DNA of 64,000 nucleotides from Chryseobacterium sp. MA9. GTDB lineage: Bacteria > Bacteroidota > Bacteroidia > Flavobacteriales > Weeksellaceae. Positions within the stretch are counted from its first letter, which is position 1; every line of letters begins with the position of its first letter. Of the stretch, positions 37,688 to 46,266 are shown in pieces. The notes beneath the pieces were generated by a model that was given only the letters and a program-made list of their open reading frames with translations, searched no databases and was not told where the DNA came from. Made by a program: the position numbers and the translations under genes. The stretch lies in the NCBI RefSeq assembly GCF_024399315.1, contig NZ_CP075170.1, positions 1,550,001 through 1,614,000 on the forward strand, given 5' to 3'.

Positions 37688-37828
37688 TTAAGCTTTCACT
37701 CCACCGAAAGAGTATCTTCCCTTAAGGTAAATAAGATTAACGGTTGCATTAAGTTTTAATGCATTACTAAACAGCCCAAGTACCGATCCTGGAGAATAAA
37801 TCTGATAAATAGGATCATTTCCCTGCAT
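37688..37828 (-). pseudogene. 46-codon frame, probable remnant of a larger gene
   Basis: From ATG 37828 (preceded by GAGGAAGAAC, a fair Shine-Dalgarno): 'PIYQIYSPGSVLGLFSNALK', then 'LNATVNLIYLKGRYSFGGVK' and stop. The frame is open a little further upstream (DFSFNLRKN) before a stop, as expected for the tail of a longer protein. Family not recognised. Confidence 0.3.
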
Positions 37829-38002
37829 GTTCTTCCTCAAATTAAATGAAAAATCACATCATAGTATCTAGTATTTAAACTATTCATTGCAGCCGCTTCC
37901 CAACTTTTAAAACCAAATCAATCAGAACGTTAAAATTCGTTAATTTCAACTAGTATATAATAATTATTCATGAGATTTGTTGTGAACATAAAATATATTA
38001 GT

Positions 38003-38143
38003 ATGAAAAATTTAAAAAAGCTTAAAAAAGCAGAATTAAAAACAATTGTTGGCGGAGCAGATTGTACCAGACTATGTTTTATCAATGATAAACTAACATG
38101 CGTTCCGTACAGTTCATGTGGTGGCCCTGGACTTGAGCCATAA
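38003..38143 (+). CDS. Bacteriocin-like peptide with double-glycine leader
   Basis: 46 aa. The leader 'MKNLKKLKKAELKTIVGG' (residues 1–18) has the GG motif and the 'LK.LkkaELKtI.GG' pattern of Bacteroidota ComC/bacteriocin-type leaders. The 28-residue product begins ADCTRLCFINDKLTC and has four Cys (21, 25, 33, 39) and a Gly/Pro-rich end. Family peptides are cleaved and exported by C39-peptidase ABC transporters; none is encoded in this window. It is followed by a long hairpin. A peptide signal or bacteriocin role is inferred from the leader only. Confidence 0.8.
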   Translation: MKNLKKLKKAELKTIVGGADCTRLCFINDKLTCVPYSSCGGPGLEP

Positions 38144-38151
38144 AAAAATTA

Positions 38152-38222
38152 ATAACCTGTTTTTCAAATACATATTTTCAGGCTATTTTCAATACTCGTA
38201 AAATATCTGAAAAACAGGTTAT
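38152..38222 (+). terminator. Long hairpin after the GG-leader peptide gene
   Basis: ATAACCTGTTTTTCA (38152–38166) and 38208–38222 are perfect 15-bp inverted repeats, with partial pairing continuing inward. It lies 8 bp past the stop and is followed by a moderately T-rich stretch. It may stabilise or end the short mRNA. Confidence 0.65.
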
Positions 38223-38326
38223 CTTATACCTTTAAATAACTCAGTCATTTTGATTTTTCCATTATCTTTTTTTATAACGTACCAATGTGTATTATTCCCA
38301 ATTAACCCCGCCTACTTATTTGAAAA

Positions 38327-39076
38327 TTACCAGCTATTGACACCATCCTGCAATGCCTTTTCGTAATTTTCCCTGTCAAAAGAATATAACTCCTGTGCTT
38401 TATGCGCCCCACCCTTTCGAAGCTCGTTTAATTTTTTCAGAATACCCATATTCTTGATCTTTCTATAAAAATTACCACGGTTAAGATCTCTGCCCAATAT
38501 CGTTTCATACAACTTTTGCAGCTCAGTCATCGTAAATTTCTCCGGTAACAGATTATACCCTATAGGTTTATAGGTGATGCGCTCTCTAAGGGTCAGGAGC
38601 GCTTTCTGGATAATTTCCTTATGGTCCATTGTAATAGGATATCTGTCAAGATTGTTGACATCCAGCCAGTCAAATTCTTCACTCATTTCATCTGCTTTGG
38701 GAGAAACATTATGGTAATTGACCAGTGCATAATACCCAATGGAAACAAATCTCTGTTTATGCCACAGGCTGTCTTCATAATCAGCAAAAGAGTCTTCGCT
38801 TCTGCCATACTTTCCGAATACCGCAAACTCCTCCAGAAATATATCGGACACCCCTGCACGCTCGGACAGAATTCTCACAGCCGCATCATCAATATTCTCT
38901 TTCTTTTTAAGATAACCACCAGGAAGAAACCACTGCTGATTAAACTTCATTTTGATCGCAAGTACCTTAAGCTCATTTTCGCTAAAGCCAAAAATGACCG
39001 TATCGATGGAAATATGTGGTAAATATAATTGATAGGACTCAGCTGATTTCTCTATGATCTGCTTATGGGGACTCAT
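38327..39076 (-). CDS. Nudix-fold transcriptional regulator (NrtR/AraR-like)
   Basis: 249 aa. An N-terminal Nudix domain (~20–150) and a C-terminal winged-helix region (~165–245, 'LPEKFTMTELQKLYETILGR' and 'DLNRGNFYRKIKNMGILKKL'). The Nudix box at 54–76 reads G-x5-E-x7-R-I-L-S-E-R-x-G-V: the first catalytic Glu of REUxEE is Ile69 and the last is Arg73, so hydrolase activity is doubtful, as in sugar-sensing AraR of Bacteroides. It diverges from the glycoside-utilisation operon at 39448 and probably represses it and itself through the near-palindromes at 39092 and 39286. Confidence 0.88.
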   Translation of the reverse strand: MSPHKQIIEKSAESYQLYLPHISIDTVIFGFSENELKVLAIKMKFNQQWFLPGGYLKKKENIDDAAVRILSERAGVSDIFLEEFAVFGKYGRSEDSFADYEDSLWHKQRFVSIGYYALVNYHNVSPKADEMSEEFDWLDVNNLDRYPITMDHKEIIQKALLTLRERITYKPIGYNLLPEKFTMTELQKLYETILGRDLNRGNFYRKIKNMGILKKLNELRKGGAHKAQELYSFDRENYEKALQDGVNSW

Positions 39077-39091
39077 GCTTATTTTCTATTG

Positions 39092-39106
39092 TTTGGTTGC
39101 AACAAA
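39092..39106. promoter_or_regulatory. Putative operator, copy 1
   Basis: TTTGGTTGCAACAAA, a near-perfect palindrome centred on GTTGCAAC, 15 bp upstream of the Nudix-regulator start. 13 of 15 positions match the copy at 39286. Probable binding site for autoregulation (inference). Confidence 0.5.
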
Positions 39107-39285
39107 TTTAAGGTCATATTCAGGAAGAACCAAAATTTACACTTCCAGATTGTTTTTTTGGGTAATGTTCAGTTCAGGATTTCTTAACATTCCCTAAACT
39201 TCCCAGTCTATTTCACAATAAAACACTTTTTTATTTATCTAATAATCAAACAAATACATAAATATTAATTTTTCGCAACATTCCA

Positions 39286-39300
39286 TTTGGTTGTATCAAA
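39286..39300. promoter_or_regulatory. Putative operator, copy 2
   Basis: TTTGGTTGTATCAAA, related to the copy at 39092 and keeping the TTTGGTTG…CAAA outline. It lies 148 bp upstream of the receptor-gene start, in the shared control region. Confidence 0.5.
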
Positions 39301-39310
39301 AAAAGAATGT

Positions 39311-39345
39311 AATATTAGTTGCTTCTTTAAGAAGCAACTAATATT
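39311..39345. promoter_or_regulatory. 35-bp perfect palindrome upstream of the glycoside operon
   Basis: 17-bp arms (39311–39327 / 39329–39345) with one central base. No T-tract follows, so it is not a standard terminator. It lies between putative operator 2 and the receptor gene, 103 bp before its start, and could be a 5'-UTR hairpin or a second regulator site. Confidence 0.6.
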
Positions 39346-39447
39346 TATCAGGAAATATTGGATCCTATACCATATAATGATACCGTATCCGTGATTCGAT
39401 AACTCTCTGCACGATTAAAACCACAAAAAACAGATTAATTGATAATT

Positions 39448-41706
39448 ATGAAAAATCTAAAATTTACAATTTCCGCTTTGGGACTGATGTTTTCCTTCAG
39501 TACTGCGCTCGGGCAGCAGACCGATAGCCTGGCAGCGAAAAATGCCGTGAATACAGCTATAAAAGGTGCAGAAGGTGTAAAGACTGTTACCTCCAAAGAA
39601 GACAACAACAGGAACGTCATGTTAAACGCGGCCAATAACACAAGTCCCAGAGACGTAAATATCGGTCTGCCATCAACCGTCGGAGGAATTACAATTCTTG
39701 AAAACGACCTTCCTGTGGTTTATTTTTTCTGGCCGGAACTGCCCAATAAAACATGGAGACAGAGTGTGGGCCTTGAAAAAACCGGACTTCTGAAAATGGA
39801 TCAGCTGGCAAATACAATGGGAGATCTTGGTTTCGCGGTAAATTCATACGCGCAGACGGGAACCAAAGATTTCAAACTGAAAGGAAAGCTTACTACGAGC
39901 ACCTTTGGTTGGCTGCAGGGCGATGTAAATGCATCAGGACCGATTTCTAAAAACGGCTGGAGCTATACAGTCGGAGCGTTCGCAAATTATGATCCGAGCA
40001 CCTATAAACTGGGGTTTGCAAGAAATGCCGATGAAACAAAGATTTTCAGGGTCGGCGCCACTAAATATTTCGATAACGATAAGGGCAAAATCTCCATCTT
40101 ATATAAATATGCGGATTCTTACAGCATCACCAATTATGCGGTTTTTCAATATGGAGAAAACGGAAAAGTAACGGAGCTCGATAATTTCAAAATCGGGAGG
40201 GATTCCTATGTGGTAAGAGATGGACAGATGAAAGTCAAAGATATCCTCACGGGCGAATCTTATTGGGCGTCCATGAGTGGCAAAGATAACAGGTCAACCT
40301 CCCACAACATTGATATCTTTGGTAATTATCTTTTGAACAGTGGCTGGAATTTCAGATTCTCCACAAGAGCCCATTTTTCAAAAGCTAAAATGTCCAATAT
40401 GATTCCTTTAAGCATTTTCAATGCCGATCCTTCTGCAGGATATACTTTGGCTTCCAGTGGTCAGGCTTATTCGGGACAGGTAGGAACTATTCTGGGAATG
40501 TATACGCCGGAAACCCCTATTACAAATATCGCAGGCCGCTTTTCGTTGAATAAACAGGTCGGAAATCATAACGTGACTTTCGGTGTATTGGAACAGTATT
40601 ATCACGTTGACAAATTCACGTCCAATCGTTCTTTCTTCTTCCAGACTGTTGAGCCGCAGCCTCAGCGATTGATCGGCCCAAATACCGATGCTGACGGGTT
40701 CTATAACTACAATGCAGGAGGCGAATATCACAGCGGAACAGAGAACAAACTTTCTCTGTATGGTACCGATGAATGGAAAGTTACCGACAATTTTAATCTG
40801 AGTTACGGTTTGCATCTGAGAAATCATATCCTAGATGGAGAATACTCTTTGACTCCCAGAACGATTGGGTTCAGTTTCACGGACCCTGGTCAGTTTAATC
40901 ACATCAGTCAAAATTTCTTCCAGATTGCAGGAAGTTTGAATGCGACTTACAACATTACCAAAAATTTCGGAGTTTTAGCCAACTTCTTATACACAGAAGA
41001 AAACAGAAGATTGGAAAGTTACTCTCAGGCTTTTGAACCTAATACCAATAAAATTAAAAGCCCATTGGGAGCAATTGGAATTTTCTGGAATACAGACTGG
41101 ATCCAGTTAATTTCCCAGGCAACCTATCTGAAAAAAAATAATAACCTTAACAGGTACAACCTGGTCAATCCTGCCAATAGTTCTGAGGCACAGACCACGA
41201 CCGTTTATTACGATATCCAGACATTGGGCTGGACCACAGACTTTGTTTTAAAGCCTTTCAAAGGATTTAATCTTCATTACCTGATTACATTGCAGAACCC
41301 GGTGTATAAGAAATTTAATTTCAATGCTTTCGGAAAAGATTACAATTACAGCGACAATAATGTTCTGGGGGTGGCCAAAACGCTGATGGAAATCGACCCA
41401 AGCTACTCGACCGGCAAATGGAGGTTCTGGGCGAGTTTCAGGTATTTCTCAAAACAGTATGCGAATCTGACCAATGCACTATATTTTGCGCCGAGATGGG
41501 AAACTTTCGGTGGTGTAAATTATACGGTTAACAAAAACATCAATGTAGGTGCAACGGTTATCAACTTCCTGAACCAGAGAGGGGCAAGCGGAACCATCAA
41601 TGGTGCCGAACTGATTACAGATGCAAGCCCGTATTACGGAAAACTACTGACAGGAACGTATATTATGCCATTGACAGGTCAATTCTCAGTAAACTTTAAT
41701 TTCTAA
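39448..41706 (+). CDS. TonB-dependent-receptor-like outer-membrane protein
   Basis: 752 aa from ATG 39448 (the frame opens at a TTG three codons earlier). Signal peptide 'LKFTISALGLMFSFSTALGQ'. The N-terminal ~100 residues include 'NVMLNAANNTSPRDVNIGLP', which may be a degenerate plug. The rest alternates aromatic strands typical of a 22-stranded barrel and ends at 'TGQFSVNFNF' (terminal Phe). 'VNKNINVGATVINFLNQRGA' resembles the last strands of TonB receptors. There is no carboxypeptidase-like domain and no SusD partner. It is probably the uptake channel for the compound processed by the following enzymes. Confidence 0.8.
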   Translation: MKNLKFTISALGLMFSFSTALGQQTDSLAAKNAVNTAIKGAEGVKTVTSKEDNNRNVMLNAANNTSPRDVNIGLPSTVGGITILENDLPVVYFFWPELPNKTWRQSVGLEKTGLLKMDQLANTMGDLGFAVNSYAQTGTKDFKLKGKLTTSTFGWLQGDVNASGPISKNGWSYTVGAFANYDPSTYKLGFARNADETKIFRVGATKYFDNDKGKISILYKYADSYSITNYAVFQYGENGKVTELDNFKIGRDSYVVRDGQMKVKDILTGESYWASMSGKDNRSTSHNIDIFGNYLLNSGWNFRFSTRAHFSKAKMSNMIPLSIFNADPSAGYTLASSGQAYSGQVGTILGMYTPETPITNIAGRFSLNKQVGNHNVTFGVLEQYYHVDKFTSNRSFFFQTVEPQPQRLIGPNTDADGFYNYNAGGEYHSGTENKLSLYGTDEWKVTDNFNLSYGLHLRNHILDGEYSLTPRTIGFSFTDPGQFNHISQNFFQIAGSLNATYNITKNFGVLANFLYTEENRRLESYSQAFEPNTNKIKSPLGAIGIFWNTDWIQLISQATYLKKNNNLNRYNLVNPANSSEAQTTTVYYDIQTLGWTTDFVLKPFKGFNLHYLITLQNPVYKKFNFNAFGKDYNYSDNNVLGVAKTLMEIDPSYSTGKWRFWASFRYFSKQYANLTNALYFAPRWETFGGVNYTVNKNINVGATVINFLNQRGASGTINGAELITDASPYYGKLLTGTYIMPLTGQFSVNFNF

Positions 41707-41716
41707 ATTGTAAACA

Positions 41717-44008
41717 ATGAAAAGAACGGTTTTAAATGTTGCTGCATTATTTTTAGGAGTAACAGCATTTGCACAGAATATTCAGACAGTAACAAATTCT
41801 AAAGGTCCTGTTTTAGGGTATTCCGCAGATTCAGGTGTAAAAATTCTTACAATTGGTGGAAATAAATTCAAAGATTTAAACAGAAACGGAAAACTTGACA
41901 AATACGAAGACTGGAGACTTCCCGTTGACGAAAGAGCAAAAGATTTAGCATCAAAAATGACGGTCGAACAGATTGCAGGTTTAATGCTGTACAGCGGCCA
42001 CCAATCTGTTCCTGCACCTGCAGACGGTTTCCGGGCAGGAAAATATAACGGAATGCTGTATAAAGAAAGCGGTGCAAAAGCCTCTGATTTAACAGACCAG
42101 CAAAAGAAATTTTTAAAAGAAGACTACCTTCGTCATGTTTTGGTAACAACCGTTGAATCTCCTGAAATTGCAGCACAATGGAGCAACAATATTCAGGCTT
42201 ATATAGAAGGTCTGGGATTGGGAATTCCAGCCAACAACAGTACAGACCCGAGACATTCTGCAACCGTAACGGCTGAGTTTAATGAAGGAGCAGGCGGACA
42301 AATTTCTCTTTGGCCGGATGGCTTAGCAATGGGTGCAACTTTCGACCCGGAATTGGTTAGAAAATTCGGGAACATCGCAGCTCAGGAATACAGAGCATTG
42401 GGGATTTCAACGGCCCTATCACCTCAAATCGACCTGGGAACAGAACCGCGTTGGTACAGAATCGCTTATGTTTTCTCTGAAAGTCCGGAACTGACAGCAG
42501 ATTTAGGAAGAGGTTATATTGATGGATTCCAGACAACTAGCAGAAGCAAAAACGGTTGGGGTAACAAAAGTGTAAATGCGATGGTAAAACATTGGCCGGG
42601 AGGAGGTCCTGAAGAAGGCGGTCGTGACGGCCACTGGGCGATGGGGAAATTTGCTGTTTATCCGGGAAATAATTTCCAGAATCACGTAAAACCTTTTACG
42701 GAAGGTGCTTTCAAATTAAGCGGAGGAACAAAAGAAGCTTCTGCGGTAATGCCTTATTATACAATCAGCTTTAACCAGGATACGAAAAACGGAGAAAATG
42801 TCGGAAACGGTTACAGTAAATATCTGATCACAGATTTACTTCGTGGAAAATACAAATATGATGGCGTGGTGTGTACCGACTGGTTAATTACAGCAGACGA
42901 ACCAAAAACTCCGGGAGGATTTGCCGGAAAACCCTGGGGTGCCGAGAAATTATCAATCGCTGAACGTCACTACAAGGTCTTGGAAGCGGGTGTTGATCAG
43001 TTTGGAGGAAATAATGATAAAGGACCCGTTTTGGAAGCGTATCAGATGGGAATGAAAGAGTACGGTGAAAAAGCATACCGTGCAAAATTTGAGCAGTCTG
43101 CCGTTCGTTTGCTGAGAAATTTCTTCAGAACAGGATTGTTTGAAAATCCTTACGTTAATGTTGAAGAAACTAGGAAAATCGTTGGCAATCCTGAGTTTAT
43201 GAAGGCGGGTTACGAAGCGCAGGTTAAATCGATTGTGATGCTGAAAAATAAAGGAAGTGTTCTTCCTATCAAAGAAAGAAAAACGGTTTACATTCCAAAG
43301 CGATATTCTCCCGCAACATTCAATTGGTGGGGAATTTACACAGCCCCGTCTCTGGACTATCCCGTGGATATCGAAAAAGTCAAAAAACATTATAATGTAA
43401 CCGAAGACCCTACAAAGGCGGATTTCGCACTGGTTTTTGTGAAAAGCCCGCACAGTGAAGAGGGCGGTTACAGCGATATCGATGCCGCAGAAGGCGGAAA
43501 CGGGTATCTTCCGATTTCTCTTCAGTATCAGACTTACACAGCGACAGAAGCCCGTGAAAAAAGTATTGCGGCAGGCGACCCCGTTGTAGCCCCAAATGTA
43601 CACGACAGAACATTTAAAAATAAAATTTCAACGGCCACCAATTTCACTGATTTACTGACGATTGAAAACACCTATAAGGCAATGAACGGAAAACCTGTCA
43701 TTGTTTCTGTAACAGCTTCAAAACCGATGATCTTCAACGAATTTGAAAAGCACGCTGATGCGATTCTGATGAACTTCAATGTCTCCAATCAGGCGGTTGT
43801 GGATATCGTAACCGGAAAATATGAGCCTTCGGGACTGCTTCCTCTTCAGATGCCTGCAAATATGGCAACTGTTGAAAGGCAGAAAGAGGATGTTCCTTAC
43901 GATATGGAAACACACAAGGACTCCGAAGGTCATAACTACGATTTCGGATACGGAATGAACTGGTCCGGCGTAATTAAAGATGCCAGAACTCAAAAATATC
44001 ATAAGTAA
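41717..44008 (+). CDS. Glycoside hydrolase family 3 enzyme, secreted
   Basis: 763 aa. Signal peptide 'TVLNVAALFLGVTAFAQ'. An EF-hand-like 'KFKDLNRNGKLDKYEDWRLP' (~50–70) precedes the GH3 (alpha/beta)8 domain: 'MVKHWPGGGPEEGG' (catalytic-domain KH motif) and nucleophile region 'YDGVVCTDWLIT' with Asp near 389. The second alpha/beta-sandwich domain starts near 500 ('AQVKSIVMLKNKGSVLPIKE'). The usual C-terminal fibronectin-III domain is absent. Beta-glycosidase releasing terminal sugars; substrate unknown. It starts 10 bp after the receptor gene and ends before a terminator. Confidence 0.92.
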   Translation: MKRTVLNVAALFLGVTAFAQNIQTVTNSKGPVLGYSADSGVKILTIGGNKFKDLNRNGKLDKYEDWRLPVDERAKDLASKMTVEQIAGLMLYSGHQSVPAPADGFRAGKYNGMLYKESGAKASDLTDQQKKFLKEDYLRHVLVTTVESPEIAAQWSNNIQAYIEGLGLGIPANNSTDPRHSATVTAEFNEGAGGQISLWPDGLAMGATFDPELVRKFGNIAAQEYRALGISTALSPQIDLGTEPRWYRIAYVFSESPELTADLGRGYIDGFQTTSRSKNGWGNKSVNAMVKHWPGGGPEEGGRDGHWAMGKFAVYPGNNFQNHVKPFTEGAFKLSGGTKEASAVMPYYTISFNQDTKNGENVGNGYSKYLITDLLRGKYKYDGVVCTDWLITADEPKTPGGFAGKPWGAEKLSIAERHYKVLEAGVDQFGGNNDKGPVLEAYQMGMKEYGEKAYRAKFEQSAVRLLRNFFRTGLFENPYVNVEETRKIVGNPEFMKAGYEAQVKSIVMLKNKGSVLPIKERKTVYIPKRYSPATFNWWGIYTAPSLDYPVDIEKVKKHYNVTEDPTKADFALVFVKSPHSEEGGYSDIDAAEGGNGYLPISLQYQTYTATEAREKSIAAGDPVVAPNVHDRTFKNKISTATNFTDLLTIENTYKAMNGKPVIVSVTASKPMIFNEFEKHADAILMNFNVSNQAVVDIVTGKYEPSGLLPLQMPANMATVERQKEDVPYDMETHKDSEGHNYDFGYGMNWSGVIKDARTQKYHK

Positions 44009-44040
44009 TAGTTCATTAAAAAATTAGTTAATTGATGTCT

Positions 44041-44075
44041 TGAGACCGGGCATTATGTTCGGTCTCATTTCTTTA
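44041..44075 (+). terminator. Terminator inside the glycoside cluster
   Basis: Perfect 8-bp stem TGAGACCG (44041–44048) / CGGTCTCA (44060–44067) then TTTCTTT, 32 bp past the first GH3 stop. It divides the cluster into receptor–GH3 and hydrolase–nucleosidase–GH3 units, or attenuates read-through. Confidence 0.8.
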
Positions 44076-44228
44076 ACAGTAATTATTTGGGGAGCTTTAT
44101 CCGCCTTCCACTCCCAATCTTTTTTGCAATACAATTCCAGTTTAAACAGAACTCGAAGATCAGGCAAAAAAGGATTTCCGTTCAAGTCGGGCTGCGAGAA
44201 ATCCTATGTTAAAGCCAACATAGTCTTT

Positions 44229-44292
44229 GTCATTCCGTAGGTATCTCAACAATGATATTTGAAATACTGAGCTTAGATTCCTATGGAATGAC
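44229..44292. repeat. Dispersed inverted-repeat element
   Basis: Arms 44229–44246 (GTCATTCCGTAGGTATCT) and 44275–44292 match as an inverted repeat at 16 of 18 positions, with a 28-bp centre. The right arm recurs with small changes at 7450–7470. It resembles the 'GTCATTCCG…CGGAATGAC' intergenic repeats of Chryseobacterium-type genomes (from memory). It lies in the 332-bp gap 44009–44340, which holds no credible gene. Confidence 0.65.
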
Positions 44293-44340
44293 AAACTAAC
44301 TACAAAGTTTAAGAACTAAAAATCAAAACAATTTAAAAAA

Positions 44341-45219
44341 ATGAAAAAATTAATCATATCAAGTTTATTTCTTGCAGGTTTAACAACCATCAACGCTCAA
44401 AAATCAATTCCATTATACAAAGGAAAAGCGCCGGGAACAGAAAACTGGACACAAAAAGAAGCACAGCAATTCAATGAATTGTTTAAAACGGAAGTTGTTT
44501 TCAATGTTTCACAACCTTCAATGCTAGTCTTTGAAGCTGATAAAGCAAAAGCCAACGGAACAGTTATCGTTGTTGCTCCAGGTGGTGGTTTTCAAAGTTT
44601 ATCCATCAACAGAGAAGGAATTGATGTTGCCAAAAAATTAGCAGAAAACGGAATTACTGCAATCGTTTTAAAATACCGATTACTGGAAACAAAATCCAAC
44701 GACCCGGCAAAAGAAATGATGGAAGGTATCAAAGACAGAAAAGCATTTGACGCAAAAACAGCTCCAATCAAAGTAATGGCTGGAGACGACATCAAGACGG
44801 CCATTTCCTACATCAGAACCCACGCAAAAGAATTAAATATCAATCCTGAAAAACTGGGTGTTATCGGTTTTTCAGCGGGTGCAAGTGTGATTTTGGAAAG
44901 TGTTCTTCACAGCAAAGATGCTTCAACGTTACCCAACTTCGCAGCTTCGATTTACGGCGGGCCAAGTCAGGATATTTTAGATACACAGATTCCTTCAACG
45001 CCGTTACCATTGTTTATTTGTGCCGCAAGTGATGACCAATTAAAACTGGCTCCAAAATCAGTTTTATTATACAACAAATGGATGGAAGCAGGACAGCCAA
45101 CTGAACTTCACATCTACGAAAAAGGTGGTCACGGTTTCGGAATGGGGAAACAAAATCTTCCTGTTGATAAATGGTCGGATGTCTATTTGGATTGGTTGAA
45201 ATTCCACAAGTTTTTATAA
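44341..45219 (+). CDS. Secreted alpha/beta-hydrolase (acetyl-esterase type)
   Basis: 292 aa. Signal peptide 'LIISSLFLAGLTTINAQ'. Alpha/beta-hydrolase with oxyanion loop 'APGGGFQSLS', nucleophile elbow GFSAG (Ser near 181), acid 'ASDDQLKLAP' and His in 'YEKGGHGFGMGKQNLPVD', the pattern of BD-FAE/acetyl-xylan-esterase-like enzymes of plant-polymer loci. It would deacylate decorated glycosides before GH3 action (inference). The next gene starts 10 bp downstream. Confidence 0.88.
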   Translation: MKKLIISSLFLAGLTTINAQKSIPLYKGKAPGTENWTQKEAQQFNELFKTEVVFNVSQPSMLVFEADKAKANGTVIVVAPGGGFQSLSINREGIDVAKKLAENGITAIVLKYRLLETKSNDPAKEMMEGIKDRKAFDAKTAPIKVMAGDDIKTAISYIRTHAKELNINPEKLGVIGFSAGASVILESVLHSKDASTLPNFAASIYGGPSQDILDTQIPSTPLPLFICAASDDQLKLAPKSVLLYNKWMEAGQPTELHIYEKGGHGFGMGKQNLPVDKWSDVYLDWLKFHKFL

Positions 45220-45229
45220 TTAATCATTG

Positions 45230-46261
45230 ATGAAAACAATATTGGTAAGTGTATTATCCGTATTTGCAGGAGTGTCATTGTTTGCTCAGACGACTTCCGC
45301 ACTTCCGGGAATGGACAAATTTGTAAAGCCTAGATACAGAGTCATCGTCGACAATGATTTCAGTGGCGACCCGGATGGCTTGTTTCAGCTCGTTCATCAG
45401 ATTCTTTCACCTTCCACAGAAATCAAAGGAATTATCGGTTCCCATTTAAAACCGGGGGATCCGTTTGATTCATCAAAAGTTACTGCTGAAAATGCAGTGA
45501 AGAAAGTCAACGAAACGTTGGAAGTAATGAATTTGAAAAACAGATTTTCAGTTTTCCAAGGTTCAAATGATCAGCTGAAAGACTTGAAAACGCCAAACAT
45601 TTCCGAAGGTGCAAAAGCAATTGTTGCAGAAGCAATGAAAGCGGATGAGAAAAATCCTTTGTTTGTGGTTTGTGGCGCAGGTTTGACGGAAGTGGCAAGT
45701 GCCTATTTAATGGAACCAAAAATCGCTGACAAAATTATTGTCGTTTGGATTGGCGGTCCGGAATATCCTGATTTAGCAACCCCTCCTCCCGGTTACACGC
45801 CTTTGGAATACAATCTCGGAATCGACATCAGAGCAGCACAGGTTGTTTTTAACGAATCAAATCTTAATATCTGGCAGATTCCGAGGAATGCTTACCGACA
45901 AGCTTTGATGTCATATGGAGAACTTGTGACCAAAGTGAAGCCTGAAGGAAAAACAGGAGCTTATCTTACCAAGAAAATCGAAGATTTAATGGAAAGAACG
46001 CAGAAATTCAATCTGTTAATTGGTGAAACTTATATTATGGGGGACAGTCCGTTGGTGTTATTTACAGCTTTACAGTCTTCGTTTGAAGCTGATTCGTCTT
46101 CAAGTTCGTATGTCGTCAAAAATGCTCCAAAAATTAATGATAACGGACTTTACGAATACAATCCTAAAGGAAGAAACATCAGAGTGTACACGCAACTTGA
46201 TACACGAATGATGTTCGCAGATTTCTATACAAAAATTAAAATGTTCAATACTAAAAGATAA
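45230..46261 (+). CDS. Secreted nucleoside-hydrolase-like protein
   Basis: 343 aa from ATG 45230 (a TTG precedes it in frame). Signal peptide 'TILVSVLSVFAGVSLFAQ'. The N-terminal 'VIVDNDFSGDPDGLFQL' matches the Ca-binding DxDxGxDD loop of nucleoside hydrolases, with changes; 'VVCGAGLTEVASAYLMEPKI' and 'VVWIGGPEYP' match later family blocks, and 'MGDSPLVL' supplies the C-terminal Asp. It may cleave N- or C-glycosidic bonds of ribosides or related glycosides in the periplasm. It is located between the esterase and the second GH3 (5 bp), suggesting a shared substrate. Confidence 0.82.
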   Translation: MKTILVSVLSVFAGVSLFAQTTSALPGMDKFVKPRYRVIVDNDFSGDPDGLFQLVHQILSPSTEIKGIIGSHLKPGDPFDSSKVTAENAVKKVNETLEVMNLKNRFSVFQGSNDQLKDLKTPNISEGAKAIVAEAMKADEKNPLFVVCGAGLTEVASAYLMEPKIADKIIVVWIGGPEYPDLATPPPGYTPLEYNLGIDIRAAQVVFNESNLNIWQIPRNAYRQALMSYGELVTKVKPEGKTGAYLTKKIEDLMERTQKFNLLIGETYIMGDSPLVLFTALQSSFEADSSSSSYVVKNAPKINDNGLYEYNPKGRNIRVYTQLDTRMMFADFYTKIKMFNTKR

Positions 46262-46266
46262 AAATT

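Noticed and set aside
42953..43603. 216-codon antisense ORF inside the first GH3 gene
   Set aside because: Cys/Phe-rich shadow translation; the GH3 frame is certain.
44040..44240. 66-codon + strand ORF between the first GH3 and the esterase gene
   Set aside because: It opens at TTG, overlaps a terminator and part of a dispersed repeat, and has no coherent protein character.
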